Assembly: GCA_964472545.1 (NCBI GenBank)
Contig: CAYYNP010000031.1
Coordinates: 1 to 52,378, forward strand
DNA length: 52,378 nucleotides
DNA from: CAYYNP01 sp964472545
Lineage (GTDB): Bacteria; Planctomycetota; Planctomycetia; Pirellulales; Thermoguttaceae
Direction: 5' to 3'
Shown: in pieces, positions 34,290 through 42,924 of the stretch
Position numbering within the stretch: position 1 is the stretch's first letter
Layout of the letters: each line of letters starts with the position of its first letter
The notes under the pieces: model-generated
Database searches by the model: none
Told to the model about the DNA's origin: nothing
What the model saw: the letters and a program-made list of their open reading frames with translations, nothing else
Made by a program: the position numbers and the translations under genes

Positions 34290-35201
34290 CTACACGAGCC
34301 AGTCCAACCCCACGTCCAAGCAACTCGCCGAATGCGTCAACGCACCGACGCTGATCCGATCCACGCCGCTGGCGGCGATCGCCGCGACCGTCTGAAGGTT
34401 CACGCCGCCGGAGGCCTCTAACTCGACCGCCGCGTTGACCGCATCGCGTCGGGCGACGGCCTGGCGGAGTTCGTCGGGCGTCATGTTATCCAACAACACG
34501 ATGTCCGGACCGGCAGGCAGGACTTCGTCGAGTTGCTCGAGCGTGTCGACTTCGATCTCGACGATCAGCGGACGCCGCTCGGCGTCGGAGTCGTCCGAAC
34601 GATCGGCCAGGAAACTCCGTGCCCGCTGCACCGCTTCCGCCGGCGTACAGCCCGAGGCCAAGTGGTTGTCTTTGATCAACACCGCGTCGAACAGCCCGCT
34701 GCGATGGTTCCGCCCGCCGCCGCAGCGGACGGCGTACTTCTCCAATCGCCGCCAGCCGGGCGTGGTCTTGCGGGTATCGTAGACCCGGGCGTTGGTACCG
34801 GCGACCGCGTCGACGTATCGCCGCGTGAGCGTGGCAACGCCGCTGAGATGCCCCACGAAATTCAGCACGATCCGCTCCGAACTGAGAATCCCTCGCACCG
34901 GCCCCTCGATTCGCCCGATCCGATCGCCCGGCGCCACCGCGTCGCCGTCCTCCCCGTCCGGCCGCCACGCCAGCTTAGGTTCGATCTCCCGCAGCGTCAT
35001 CTCCACGCCCGCCAACCCGGCCACGACCCCAGCCTGCCGCACGACCATCGCCGCGGCCGCCACCGAATCCTCCGGTACCAGCGCCTCAGTCGTACAATCG
35101 CCCATTTCGCCCAGGTCCTCACAGATCGCCAGCCGCACGATCACCAGCCAGTCGTCGCGGAGTTGGTCGGTCCAGGTGGTTTGGTGGAAGTCTTTCGTCA
35201 A
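34290..35201 (-). CDS. nadC: Nicotinate-nucleotide pyrophosphorylase (quinolinate phosphoribosyltransferase)
   Basis: A 303-aa enzyme converting quinolinate and PRPP to nicotinate mononucleotide in NAD synthesis. It has the family landmarks EDLGEMGDCTTEALV, RIVLNFVGHLSGVATLT, VYDTRKTTPGWRRLEKYAVRCGGGRNHRSGLFDAVLIKDNH in short conserved pieces, EIEVDTLEQLDEVL, IVLLDNMTPDEL and ELEASGGVNL. I prefer the TTG at 35201, which gives the usual opening LTKDFHQTTW and has GGAG 8 bases upstream; a GTG at 35228 would add nine residues. The promoter is probably TTGACG (complement of 35260-35265) followed by a poor -10. No nadA or nadB is in the window. Confidence 0.95.
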   Translation of the reverse strand: MTKDFHQTTWTDQLRDDWLVIVRLAICEDLGEMGDCTTEALVPEDSVAAAAMVVRQAGVVAGLAGVEMTLREIEPKLAWRPDGEDGDAVAPGDRIGRIEGPVRGILSSERIVLNFVGHLSGVATLTRRYVDAVAGTNARVYDTRKTTPGWRRLEKYAVRCGGGRNHRSGLFDAVLIKDNHLASGCTPAEAVQRARSFLADRSDDSDAERRPLIVEIEVDTLEQLDEVLPAGPDIVLLDNMTPDELRQAVARRDAVNAAVELEASGGVNLQTVAAIAASGVDRISVGALTHSASCLDVGLDWLV

Positions 35202-35270
35202 GTCTGGTTCTCCGGTCGATACCTGCACGGCTCACCGCCCATATCGGCGGTCTGCCGAACGTCAATTTCG

Positions 35271-35298
35271 TTGATCGTGGACGGGCGTCTGCTAAGAT
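35271..35298 (+). promoter_or_regulatory. Promoter of the ComEA-like gene
   Basis: TTGATC (35271-35276), a 16-base spacer and TAAGAT (35293-35298). It is divergent from and overlaps the likely nadC promoter region. Confidence 0.6.
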
Positions 35299-35326
35299 AG
35301 TATCAGATGGGCTCTTTCCGCGGGAG

Positions 35327-35752
35327 ATGGCCGCAGATTCCATGATGGCGCGCAACTCCAAGGCAGAATGTCAACAACACCCTCACTGGCTGCTCCGCCG
35401 CGCGGACCAGGCGGCGGTGGCGGGGTTGGTGTTGGTGGGGCTGGCGGCGACGATGGGGTGGTGGATCGCTCGGGGTGGATTGCAGGGCCGGATGATCGAG
35501 GTGGAGCGGGCCGAGCCGCAGGTGGCGGCATTTCAGGTCGATATCAACACGGCCGACTGGCCGGAGTTGACGCTGCTGCCGGGCATCGGCGAGACGCTGG
35601 CCCAACGGATCGTCGAATCGCGCGAGGCCGACGGTCCGTTTCTCGACCACGAGGACCTGCGGCGGGTCAAGGGCATTGGCCCGGTCACGCTCGAGAGGAT
35701 GCGGCCGTATCTGACGCCCATGCCGGACAATAGCGCTCTGGTAGGGCACTGA
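35327..35752 (+). CDS. ComEA-like helix-hairpin-helix protein
   Basis: A 141-aa protein with an N-terminal membrane segment (AAVAGLVLVGLAATMGWWIA, about residues 29-48) and a C-terminal ComEA-type pair of helix-hairpin-helix motifs: DINTADWPELTLLPGIGETLAQRIVESR and FLDHEDLRRVKGIGPVTLERMRPYL, each with the LPGIG/VKGIG DNA-contact loop. ComEA proteins bind double-stranded DNA at the outer face of the cytoplasmic membrane during natural transformation; planctomycete versions may have another job. The start is uncertain: ATGs lie at 35327 and 35342, and the only purine-rich stretch (GGGAG) touches the first. Confidence 0.85.
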   Translation: MAADSMMARNSKAECQQHPHWLLRRADQAAVAGLVLVGLAATMGWWIARGGLQGRMIEVERAEPQVAAFQVDINTADWPELTLLPGIGETLAQRIVESREADGPFLDHEDLRRVKGIGPVTLERMRPYLTPMPDNSALVGH

Positions 35753-35788
35753 CGGCAGCAAACCGTTCTGAACGCGCCGCGCCGCCTC

Positions 35789-37054
35789 TCAATGATCTCG
35801 CAGCACCACGGCCGGGTCCTGGCGTAGGGCCGTAACTGTCGGCAGGTAGCTGACCGCCGCGGAGAGCAACGGCGCCCCGGCCAGGGCAATCAGCAGCATC
35901 CAGTAAGGGAAGCGGAAATGCGTGGCGGCGTCGTAAACCGGCTCGATGCCGACGCGGCTGACGAAGTCGGTGCCGAGTCCCATGCCGATGCCCGTGCCCA
36001 GCAGGAATCCGATCCCCGCGCCCAGCAGCCCCAGCAACACGGCCTTGCCTAAGAACAGCGCGGCGATGGTGCCGGAGCCTTTGCCCAACGCCCGCAACAC
36101 GCCGATCTCGGTGCGCCGCTCGCGGACGTTGGCCAACGTCAACAGCCCGACCCAAACGGCCGCGGCCAGCACGACCAGCGGCGTGAGGACGGCGGCCAGT
36201 GTCTGCACGCGCTGCTGCTCGCTGCCGCGGCTTTCGGCCACGGCCTCGCGTTGCTTTGCCCGGGCGATGGCGGGCGAGGCGAACTCGGTAACTTTGGCCT
36301 CCGGCAAGACGGACTCGAGTTGCTCGCGGATGATCGGCAGGTCTCCGACCTTGCACTGGCACTCCAAAGCGAGGATCTGATTGATCTGGCCGGGAAGATT
36401 CAGCAGGCGTTGGGCATCGCTTAGGTGCATCTTCACTGCGATGTCTTCCTTGCTGCCCAGCTCGGCGGCGATCTGGTCGATGGTGAACGTCTCGCCCAGC
36501 ACGTCGACCGACTCGCCCGGCTTGCGGCCGATGCCCAGCTCGTAGCCCAAGCGAACCGTGCCCGGCTTGATATTCTCACCCATGGGTAGTTTCTTCTTCT
36601 TGGCGGCCGCGTGTTTCTGGGCGAACTTGGTCTGCGGTTTGTGAGTCTTCGGCGTCTCGGGCAAGTAGCCCATCAACAGGACCTTGCGATTTTCCCACTC
36701 GATCTTCTGCTGCAGCGTGGCCACCAGGTGCGTCACCTTGGTCAGTCGTTCGTCGGCCGCCAAACGTTCGACGTATTCCTGCGGCATCGTCTTCTCGGCA
36801 AAGTCGGTCGCCCAGAAGTCGTTCATGTTGGTATCGCGATGGACGATCACCAGATTGAAGCCCAAATCGCGCATCACTTTGCGCGTTTCGTCTTCCAACC
36901 CGGCCAGCTTGGCGTTGGTCTCACGGCCGTAGCCGCCGATCACCACCGGCCCGGCCACGACCAGCGTGACCGCGATGGTCACCGCCAACAGGCTGAGCAC
37001 GAAATTGAGTTTGCGATAGCCGATCTCGGCCAGAAGGGTCTTTAGGATGCTCAT
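35789..37054 (-). CDS. FtsX-type ABC transporter permease
   Basis: A 421-aa permease of the MacB/FtsX family. The ATG at 37054 gives MSILKTLLAEIGYRKLNFVLSLLAVTIAV, a first membrane segment; the frame is open 64 codons upstream without similarity. A large extracytoplasmic domain (about 35-300) follows, then three membrane segments (LTPLVVLAAAVWVGLLTLANV, GKAVLLGLLGAGIGFLLGTGIGM in short, MLLIALAGAPLLSAAVSYLP). The conserved cytoplasmic RRTEIGVLRALGKG sits between the second and third, and the end is LRQDPAVVLRDH. Such permeases pair with an ATPase and often a periplasmic partner for lipoprotein or peptide export; neither is adjacent here. Confidence 0.9.
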   Translation of the reverse strand: MSILKTLLAEIGYRKLNFVLSLLAVTIAVTLVVAGPVVIGGYGRETNAKLAGLEDETRKVMRDLGFNLVIVHRDTNMNDFWATDFAEKTMPQEYVERLAADERLTKVTHLVATLQQKIEWENRKVLLMGYLPETPKTHKPQTKFAQKHAAAKKKKLPMGENIKPGTVRLGYELGIGRKPGESVDVLGETFTIDQIAAELGSKEDIAVKMHLSDAQRLLNLPGQINQILALECQCKVGDLPIIREQLESVLPEAKVTEFASPAIARAKQREAVAESRGSEQQRVQTLAAVLTPLVVLAAAVWVGLLTLANVRERRTEIGVLRALGKGSGTIAALFLGKAVLLGLLGAGIGFLLGTGIGMGLGTDFVSRVGIEPVYDAATHFRFPYWMLLIALAGAPLLSAAVSYLPTVTALRQDPAVVLRDH

Positions 37055-37090
37055 CGATTCGCTTTGAAGAAGAACGAGGGGGACAATAGA

Positions 37091-37194
37091 CGCAGGCGGA
37101 AGCCTGCGAACGTGTTGTGGTGGGCTGTGGAGTGCTGCGGGGTATGCTTTGGGGGCTTGCGGTATCCACCTGACTGAAGCCCTCCGGGGGCTTC
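37091..37194. repeat. Two GC-rich hairpins between the MFS and FtsX genes
   Basis: A perfect stem CGCAGGC-GGAA-GCCTGCG occupies 37091-37108 and a second, GAAGCCC-TCCGG-GGGCTTC, occupies 37176-37194. Both lie in the gap that would be the untranslated leader of the FtsX gene. Neither is followed by a T-tract on the minus strand. They resemble interspersed palindromes rather than terminators. Confidence 0.6.
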
Positions 37195-37283
37195 CGCCCT
37201 CGGCTAGGGGTGACAGCGAGCAAGGTGGCAATGTCGAGCGGTTCACGTATTATTCCACGCCACCGGTCCCGCGGCAAGTCGCG

Positions 37284-38651
37284 CTACTCTTCGCCGGCCG
37301 TCTCCAGCGGGGTCAACTCGTCGTCTTCCGCCCGGTGCCGCGGCTCGTCCAGGCGGAACGTCAAGCAGCCGCCCAGGAAGATCAGCGCGGAAGCCGACAG
37401 GAAAACCGCGGCAAAACCGACCACGTCGACGGCCCAGCCGACCAGTGGTGAGAGTACCATCGGCACCGCCAGGCAGAGATTCACGGTGCTCAGGTAGCGG
37501 GGGTGCTCGGCCGGCTCGCAGGTTTCCAGCGTGTAATTGGCCAGAATCCGCAGCACCAGGGGCGCCGTGCCCAGCGGGATAAAGACCAGCCAGTAGAGCC
37601 CGGCCCCGGTGCCGTCGAGCCACGTCAGCGAGATGGCCAACAGGGGACAGACGGCCGAACCGAAGATGAGCGTTCGCAACGTGAGCCGATTCCCCCACAG
37701 GTCGGCCAATGGCCCCACGAAAAGGCTAAAGCCCCCCACGCTGGCGTTCTGTGTGATCACCCAGACCATCAAGTGTTGGCCCGAAAGACCCAGCTCCTCT
37801 CGGGCCAGCGCCTGATAGTGCGGAAAGATGATCAGCCCGCTGCCGAAGAGCATCGCCACCAGCACCAGCCGACGCAGATTGGCGTCGCCTTGCAGCGCGG
37901 CCACGGTCTCCCTCAGGCAGTCCCAGGGTCGGGTTGACGGCCGCTTCGGCCGGTCGTCGGCCGGCTCGTACAGCAGCAGGACCGTAAGGCCGGAGACGAA
38001 GAAGCAGACCGTGGTGACCGCAAAAAGGTATCCAAATCCGCCGTCGGGCCGATCGAGCCAATGTCTCAGCAGCAGCCAGGCGGCGAGCATCGCCGGCACC
38101 GTTCCCCAGAACGTGGCCACCAACAGCAACAGCCCTCGCCGCCGCGGACGGATCAGTTTGCCTTGCACTGTGCCGAAGGAGACGTGATACAGCCCGTTGA
38201 AGACGAAGAACGTGCCGTAGAGCACCAGGAACAACCCGGCCATCCAGCCGCTGCGTTGCCAGTCGGAGAACAGACAGGCCGTCGACAGCACGGCGAACGG
38301 CAGGCTCATCAGCAGGATGAAGGCGGAGAGGAACCGTTTTTTCAAACGGGCCGCCCTCAGCCGATCGGCCAGAAAGACCGGTGGAACGCTCTGACCGCAC
38401 CGATTCAACAGCGGCATCCACCCCCGCAGCCAGCCGGCCCCCGACACGGCGTCGAGGAAGGCCGGCATAATCACGCTTTCGGTCTTGAAGATCCAGCCAA
38501 CGCGAAAGACGATCTGATGGGCCGCCATCAACAGCAGGTTGCGCGGCTCGCGTCTCTCGATCTCCGGATGGCTGGGCCATTGGGCGGGCGAAACGGGAGG
38601 GCTATCGGGCGTCGGTTCTTGCTGGGATGGGTCGTTCGCCGCGGCGTGCAT
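37284..38651 (-). CDS. Major facilitator superfamily transporter
   Basis: A 455-aa integral membrane protein with about 12 hydrophobic segments and a cytoplasmic N-terminus of about 40 residues rich in Pro and Gln. The first membrane helix is in NLLLMAAHQIVFRVGWIF, and the central loop (EPADDRPKRPSTRPWD) is the expected length. Helices 7-12 include LVLVAMLFGSGLIIFPHY, FGSAVCPLLAISLTWL and VPMVLSPLVGWAVDVVGFAAV in short pieces. The N-terminal half (FKTESVIMPAFLDAVSG, HVSFGTVQGKLI) resembles planctomycete MFS proteins of unknown substrate. The ATG at 38651 lies seven bases after a good -10, so the mRNA is probably leaderless. Confidence 0.85.
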   Translation of the reverse strand: MHAAANDPSQQEPTPDSPPVSPAQWPSHPEIERREPRNLLLMAAHQIVFRVGWIFKTESVIMPAFLDAVSGAGWLRGWMPLLNRCGQSVPPVFLADRLRAARLKKRFLSAFILLMSLPFAVLSTACLFSDWQRSGWMAGLFLVLYGTFFVFNGLYHVSFGTVQGKLIRPRRRGLLLLVATFWGTVPAMLAAWLLLRHWLDRPDGGFGYLFAVTTVCFFVSGLTVLLLYEPADDRPKRPSTRPWDCLRETVAALQGDANLRRLVLVAMLFGSGLIIFPHYQALAREELGLSGQHLMVWVITQNASVGGFSLFVGPLADLWGNRLTLRTLIFGSAVCPLLAISLTWLDGTGAGLYWLVFIPLGTAPLVLRILANYTLETCEPAEHPRYLSTVNLCLAVPMVLSPLVGWAVDVVGFAAVFLSASALIFLGGCLTFRLDEPRHRAEDDELTPLETAGEE

Positions 38652-38658
38652 GCGTGGG

Positions 38659-38667
38659 AGTATAGCA
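38659..38667 (-). promoter_or_regulatory. Extended -10 promoter of the MFS gene
   Basis: On the minus strand TGC followed by TATACT (38664 down to 38659) forms an extended -10. Only seven bases separate it from the ATG at 38651, predicting transcription starting at or next to the start codon. The -35 region is unrecognisable, as is common with extended -10 promoters. Confidence 0.5.
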
Positions 38668-38853
38668 GAACGTCGAGTTGCCGAGTATGCCCGGCGGACC
38701 GGGACGCAGTTCCCCTTGACGCACGTGGGCAGCCCGCTCTAATGTGAGTTCGGTCAATTTGCGTGCGGCGACCCGCCGCCGCTTTTCTCTTGCAGACCGG
38801 TCGGCAAGCCCGTCGCACCGACCCGCCCGCCGCACCGATACGAAAGCCCCGCC

Positions 38854-39339
38854 ATGGAACGAGAAGAGACGACGTTGCAGCAACGCCAGGCCGCCCGGCA
38901 GGCCGTGATCCAGGGCATGCCGGAGGCGGTCCAAAAGGCCTTTGAACTCCAGGGGGCCGACGCCATCACGGCGCTAAACGCCGCGCTGCATTCGCTCGAC
39001 GAGCAACAACGCGAAGACGTAATGCGCCGCTTGGCCGAAGCCGGCATGATCGGCAGCGGCCAGCCCGACATCGAGCAATTGCTGCAACGCTGGGCCCCGT
39101 TGCTGGCGGATATCGCCGCGGTGGCCCTGGGCACGGCCGGGCCCGACGTGCAGCCCGAGATTGAGGCCGTTCTGCCGGAGTTGAAGAAGAACGGCTGGGC
39201 CATCGAAGAGGCCGTCAAGCAGCTCTGGGACGGCCAACGCGACGTCGAGAAACTGATCGACGGGCTGGACGAGAACTGCGAGCAGATCGTGCGGCACGTT
39301 CTGCAACGAGTCGAACAGTCCCCGACGAAAGACGCGTAA
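38854..39339 (+). CDS. Helical protein of unknown function
   Basis: A 161-aa, soluble, acidic, probably all-helical protein that I do not recognise. No signal peptide or membrane segment is present. Repeated amphipathic stretches (RQAVIQGMPEAVQKAFELQG, LLQRWAPLLADIAAVALG, IEEAVKQLWDGQRDVEKLIDGL in parts) suggest a bundle. The ribosome site is weak. Its coding character agrees with its neighbours. It stands alone between the divergent MFS gene and the convergent Tad ATPase. Confidence 0.65.
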   Translation: MEREETTLQQRQAARQAVIQGMPEAVQKAFELQGADAITALNAALHSLDEQQREDVMRRLAEAGMIGSGQPDIEQLLQRWAPLLADIAAVALGTAGPDVQPEIEAVLPELKKNGWAIEEAVKQLWDGQRDVEKLIDGLDENCEQIVRHVLQRVEQSPTKDA

Positions 39340-39363
39340 CACGGCTGACGAGCCCGCGGGTGG

Positions 39364-39470
39364 CCCCGACGCTTTTCCGCAGTTGACGATGCCACTTCTT
39401 TCGCATGGCCGGAAAAGCGTCGGGGTTGCGCAGCAACAAGAGGCGCTGTGTCCGACGGCGCCGCCTCTTG
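39364..39470. repeat. Nested inverted repeats between convergent genes
   Basis: Perfect 16-base arms at 39364-39379 and 39410-39425 enclose a 30-base loop. Immediately after, CAAGAGGCG (39437-39445) faces CGCCTCTTG (39462-39470). An imperfect third pair lies at about 39484-39545. The whole 245-base gap 39340-39584 is made of these palindromes. They may act as bidirectional terminators, but their size suggests a mobile repeat. Confidence 0.65.
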
Positions 39471-39584
39471 TGGCTCCACTACCCGGACGCTCTTGCGAAA
39501 ACGGCTGATCCGATGGCAACGCCTTCTCCGCAAGAATGGCCGGGCCACCCTCGGACAGCGTTGACGGCTCGAGTGAAATGCGGC

Positions 39585-40715
39585 CTAAACGCCGTCTGAC
39601 TCGTCCGGCGGGTGAAACAATCCGGCCGTTAGTTTCACTTCGTCGTCCAGCCCCCGCTCGTAAGGTTCGGTAGCGAAAGAGGGCACGGCCCCGGTGCGAC
39701 GATGTTCGCCGAGCACTCGGCCGTCGGCGTCGCGGCCCCGGGCTTCGAAGACGTAGAGGTCCTGCAAACGATAGGCGTTGTCTTCGCCCAACTGCAACAC
39801 CTCGCTGATCGCTTGCACGCGCCGCGAGCCGTCGGTGTCGCGGCGGAGTTGGACGATCACGTGGACGGCCGAAGCCACCTGTTGCCGCGCCACGTAGACC
39901 GGCAGATCGACGCCGGCCATCAGGCAGAGCATCTCCAGGCGGATCAAGGCGTCGCGCGGCGTGTTGGCGTGGACGGTGGTCAGCGCGCCGTCGTGGCCGG
40001 AGATCATCAACTGGATCATATCCAGTGCCTCGCCGCGGCGGACCTCACCCACCACGATCCGGTCCGGGCGCATCCGCAGCGAATCGACGAACAGGTCGCG
40101 GATGGTCACCTCGCCCCGCCCGTCGGGCCGCGGCGGCTGCATCTCCAGATAGACCGTGTGCGGCTGATTCAGATTCAACTCGGAACTGTCTTCGATCACG
40201 ATGATCCGTTCGGCGTCGTCGATCTCGGTCGACATCGCGTTGAGCATCGACGTCTTGCCGGTGCCGGTGCCGCCGGAGACGATCGTGTTCTTGTGCAAGA
40301 TCACCGCCAGCCGCAAGAACTCGGCGACCTCTTCGTTGACGCTGCCGAACTCGACCAGCGAATCGAGCGTAAACCCCGACTTGCGAAACCGCCGGATCGA
40401 GACGTGGATCCCCTGCCGGGCGCTGGGGGGAATGACCACGTGGACCCGCGACCCGTCGGGCAGCCGGGCGTCCATGCTGTGGTGGTCCTGGTCGATGTTG
40501 CGGTTGACGAACTCGGCGATGTTGCGCACGGCCGCCATCAGCGTGGCCGAACCGGAAAACTCGACGTTCGATTTGTGTAGCTTGCCCGCCCGCTCGTAAT
40601 AGACGCACTTCGGGCCGTTGATCAACACCTCGGAAACCTTGTCGTCCTCCAACAAAGGCACGATGGGGCCGAGGAAGTGGTTGATCGTCTCGCGATAGAT
40701 CTCAGTCGTTTCCAT
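39585..40715 (-). CDS. CpaF/TadA-type secretion ATPase
   Basis: A 376-aa type II/IV secretion ATPase of the CpaF/TadA group, which powers Tad (Flp) pilus assembly or related secretion. The Walker A loop is GGTGTGKT at 148-155, followed by the Asp-box region IIVIEDSSEL, Walker B in RIVVGEVRRGEA and the His box GHDGALTTVHAN at 240-251. The family N-terminus (VSEVLINGPKCVYYERAGKL) is present, but the long N-terminal extension of Caulobacter CpaF is not. I start at the ATG at 40715. No tadB/tadC, secretin or prepilin peptidase gene is near; the only possible partner in the window is the pilin-like peptide at 45271. It may serve a distant Tad locus. Confidence 0.9.
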   Translation of the reverse strand: METTEIYRETINHFLGPIVPLLEDDKVSEVLINGPKCVYYERAGKLHKSNVEFSGSATLMAAVRNIAEFVNRNIDQDHHSMDARLPDGSRVHVVIPPSARQGIHVSIRRFRKSGFTLDSLVEFGSVNEEVAEFLRLAVILHKNTIVSGGTGTGKTSMLNAMSTEIDDAERIIVIEDSSELNLNQPHTVYLEMQPPRPDGRGEVTIRDLFVDSLRMRPDRIVVGEVRRGEALDMIQLMISGHDGALTTVHANTPRDALIRLEMLCLMAGVDLPVYVARQQVASAVHVIVQLRRDTDGSRRVQAISEVLQLGEDNAYRLQDLYVFEARGRDADGRVLGEHRRTGAVPSFATEPYERGLDDEVKLTAGLFHPPDESDGV

Positions 40716-40773
40716 GGCGTTGGCTTTGGGGGATGGTAGGCAACGTGAGTCAACGGGGCTTTCGTGGCATGCA

Positions 40774-40864
40774 GTCCGTCGTTTAGCAGTCGCCGGCACG
40801 GCGACTTGTCAACGTAGCATGCTACACCAGGAGTCGCCGTGCCGGCGACTGCTAAACGATGGAC
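40774..40864. repeat. 33-base inverted repeat with nested palindrome
   Basis: Arms at 40774-40806 and 40832-40864 match over 33 positions with one G/T mismatch; the inner 27 are perfect. The 25-base loop contains the 12-base palindrome GTAGCATGCTAC (40814-40825). It sits between two divergent genes, upstream of the kinase-like promoter. The structure is MITE-like or a large REP-type palindrome; no target-site duplication could be confirmed by eye. Confidence 0.75.
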
Positions 40865-40983
40865 GATCGACCGGGTCACCCATCGCTACCAGCCAGTATC
40901 GTACCCTCGCCATCGACGTTCGCAAGCCGCGTGCCACGCGCGAGGGGGGAACGGACACGTCGGTGGATACGCGCGGCGGGGTG

Positions 40984-41012
40984 ATGACGGGCGGCCGTCG
41001 GGCGGCTATAAT
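40984..41012 (+). promoter_or_regulatory. Promoter of the pseudokinase-Hsp70 operon
   Basis: ATGACG (40984-40989), a 17-base spacer and a perfect TATAAT (41007-41012). Transcription would start near 41019, which supports the GTG at 41074 as start codon over upstream ATGs. Apart from this promoter and the inverted repeat, the 358-base gap 40716-41073 holds nothing recognised. Confidence 0.7.
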
Positions 41013-41073
41013 CCGGGCGTTCTGCCGTTATGGGGCCACTTCGGCCGTCAACGCTCAGGGGAGAAACGTCCCA

Positions 41074-42924
41074 GTGCAGCCGCAGAAGTATCGTAAGCTG
41101 GAGATTATCGGCCAAGGCCCCTCGGCCACCGTCTATGCGGCCGAGCACGTCGACCTCGGCGCCGCCGTGGCGATCAAGGAACTCCACCAGGACCTTCGCC
41201 AGAACGTCAAGCGACGCGATCGGTTCTTCAAAGAGGCCGATCTCTGGGCCGCGCTGTCGCACGACCATCTGGTCGCCGTCCGCGACGTCGACCGCTCCCG
41301 GGGTTGGATCGTGATGGATCGCATGCAAGGCTCACTGGCCGCCGAGATGGCCGCGGGCGACGCGCAGCCGTTCGACGCAACGCGAGTGCGGGACGTCCTC
41401 CGGCAGTGCCTGCAGTTTCTCGACTACCTCCACACCGACCGGCGCACCTTGCACGGCAACGTCAAGCCGGGCAATATCCTCTTCGACTCCCGCCAACGCG
41501 TGCGGCTGAACGACGGGCACGGCATCCGTATCGACCGCCCGGGCGAATTGCCGCGGCCGACCGGCTCCTACAAATACCTGGCCCCGGAGATGCTCGCCCA
41601 GTCGTTCGGCGACGTGGGCCCCGGAACCGATCTCTACTGCCTGGGCTTCGTGATGCTCGAGTTGCTGCTGGGCACGCGGTTCAACACGCTCTTCAAAGGG
41701 GCGGGCGAGGACGCGCTCGACCCGGAGATGGGCTGGCTCCGCTGGCACAGTTCCCCCGGCGAGTCGGCCCCGTTGACCAGCGACGTGGCCGATGGCGTCC
41801 CGCACGACCTGGGCGTGGTGATCGATAGTCTGCTTTGCAAAGACCTGGTCCAGCGCTACGGCCGCGCCGCCGACGCCCTGGAAGATTTGCAGCCTCACAG
41901 TGAACCGCAGCACGAGCCGGCCGGCCCGGTCGTCGTTCCGCAGCCGATGAGCCCAACATCGGCCGCACCGGATCCTGCCGCCCCGGATCCTGCTGCCATG
42001 GCGCCGCCGTCGGACGTGGCCGAATCGAGCCCCACGCCAAGTTCCGCCGCCAGTCCTGCCCCGATGCCGTCTCCTGCCACGCCGCGGCCGAACACGCCGG
42101 TCGTGCTGCGGGTGGCCTCCGGGCCTCGGGCGGGTGAGATGGTCGGCCTCGACGGCGATCAGGTGGTGGTCGGCTTCGGTCCGGCGTGCCAACTCGGCTT
42201 CGATCCGGAGCAGTATCCGGCCGTCGTCGGGCGGCAGTGGTTGATCCGCCGCGAGGCCGCCGGCTGGACGCTGCATCGGCGCAGCGGCGGCCCGTCGATT
42301 CTCAACGGCGAACTCGTTTCGCAAGAGGCCTTGATCCGCTCCGGCGATTTGGTGCGGCTGTCGGCCCGCGGGCCGGATTTCCAGTTCATCTTGCAGAACC
42401 CCAACGAAGAGTCGCTGGCCAGCATTGCGGCGCGGTTTGCGGAAGCGGACCCCACGGCCACGCCCTCCGGGATGGCGGCGTCCGTCGTGCCGGCATCGGC
42501 GGCGCCGCAACCGCAGGGCAGCGTGCCGCCGGAAGCGGCCGCCCCCGCACCACCTTCCGCCGCTCCCGCGCCGCCAACTCCCACGGCCACATCGAACACA
42601 TCCTCAGCCGTCCCGCCGTCCTCCGCCGCACCTGCGCCGGTTGCCGAGACGGCTCCGTCGGCCGCCGCCGCAGCGCCGTCGCCCCCGGGCATCGTTGCCG
42701 ACAAGGGCCTCGCGCCGCCGACGTCCTCGTGGCGTAAGCTGTTCGACACGTCGTCGTGGGACAAGAAGACCACCAACTGGATCATCATCGCGGCGGCCGT
42801 GATCGTGTTGGCGTTGGTGGTGCTCTTCGTTCCCACCGGCGGCGACAACACGACCGACGAGCCGCCCGGCGATCCTGCGGCGACGCAAACCGGCAACGCC
42901 GGGCCTCCGGCCAACCCCGAATGA
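41074..42924 (+). CDS. Degenerate Ser/Thr kinase with FHA domain and C-terminal membrane anchor
   Basis: A 616-aa protein starting at the GTG at 41074 (GGGGAG 10 bases upstream, promoter just before). Residues 9-275 are a Hanks-type kinase fold with a glycine loop IGQGPSATVYAAE and Lys35 in AVAIKEL. The catalytic loop reads HGNVKPGN at 127-134, so the catalytic Asp of HRD is replaced by Asn129. The DFG motif reads NDGHG, keeping Asp147 but losing Phe-Gly. It is probably a pseudokinase. A Pro/Ala linker leads to an FHA-like domain (about 342-455), a second Pro/Ala linker, and one membrane helix (about 568-588). FHA domains bind phosphothreonine, so this looks like a membrane scaffold. It overlaps the Hsp70-like gene by four bases. 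Confidence 0.82.
   Translation: MQPQKYRKLEIIGQGPSATVYAAEHVDLGAAVAIKELHQDLRQNVKRRDRFFKEADLWAALSHDHLVAVRDVDRSRGWIVMDRMQGSLAAEMAAGDAQPFDATRVRDVLRQCLQFLDYLHTDRRTLHGNVKPGNILFDSRQRVRLNDGHGIRIDRPGELPRPTGSYKYLAPEMLAQSFGDVGPGTDLYCLGFVMLELLLGTRFNTLFKGAGEDALDPEMGWLRWHSSPGESAPLTSDVADGVPHDLGVVIDSLLCKDLVQRYGRAADALEDLQPHSEPQHEPAGPVVVPQPMSPTSAAPDPAAPDPAAMAPPSDVAESSPTPSSAASPAPMPSPATPRPNTPVVLRVASGPRAGEMVGLDGDQVVVGFGPACQLGFDPEQYPAVVGRQWLIRREAAGWTLHRRSGGPSILNGELVSQEALIRSGDLVRLSARGPDFQFILQNPNEESLASIAARFAEADPTATPSGMAASVVPASAAPQPQGSVPPEAAAPAPPSAAPAPPTPTATSNTSSAVPPSSAAPAPVAETAPSAAAAAPSPPGIVADKGLAPPTSSWRKLFDTSSWDKKTTNWIIIAAAVIVLALVVLFVPTGGDNTTDEPPGDPAATQTGNAGPPANPE

Noticed and set aside
35789..37246. Longer FtsX frame starting at 37246
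   Set aside because: The extra 64 codons cover intergenic hairpins; the natural membrane-protein start is 37054.
40714..41073. Upstream extension of the pseudokinase frame
   Set aside because: It runs through the 33-base inverted repeat and the TATAAT promoter and has no kinase-like sequence.
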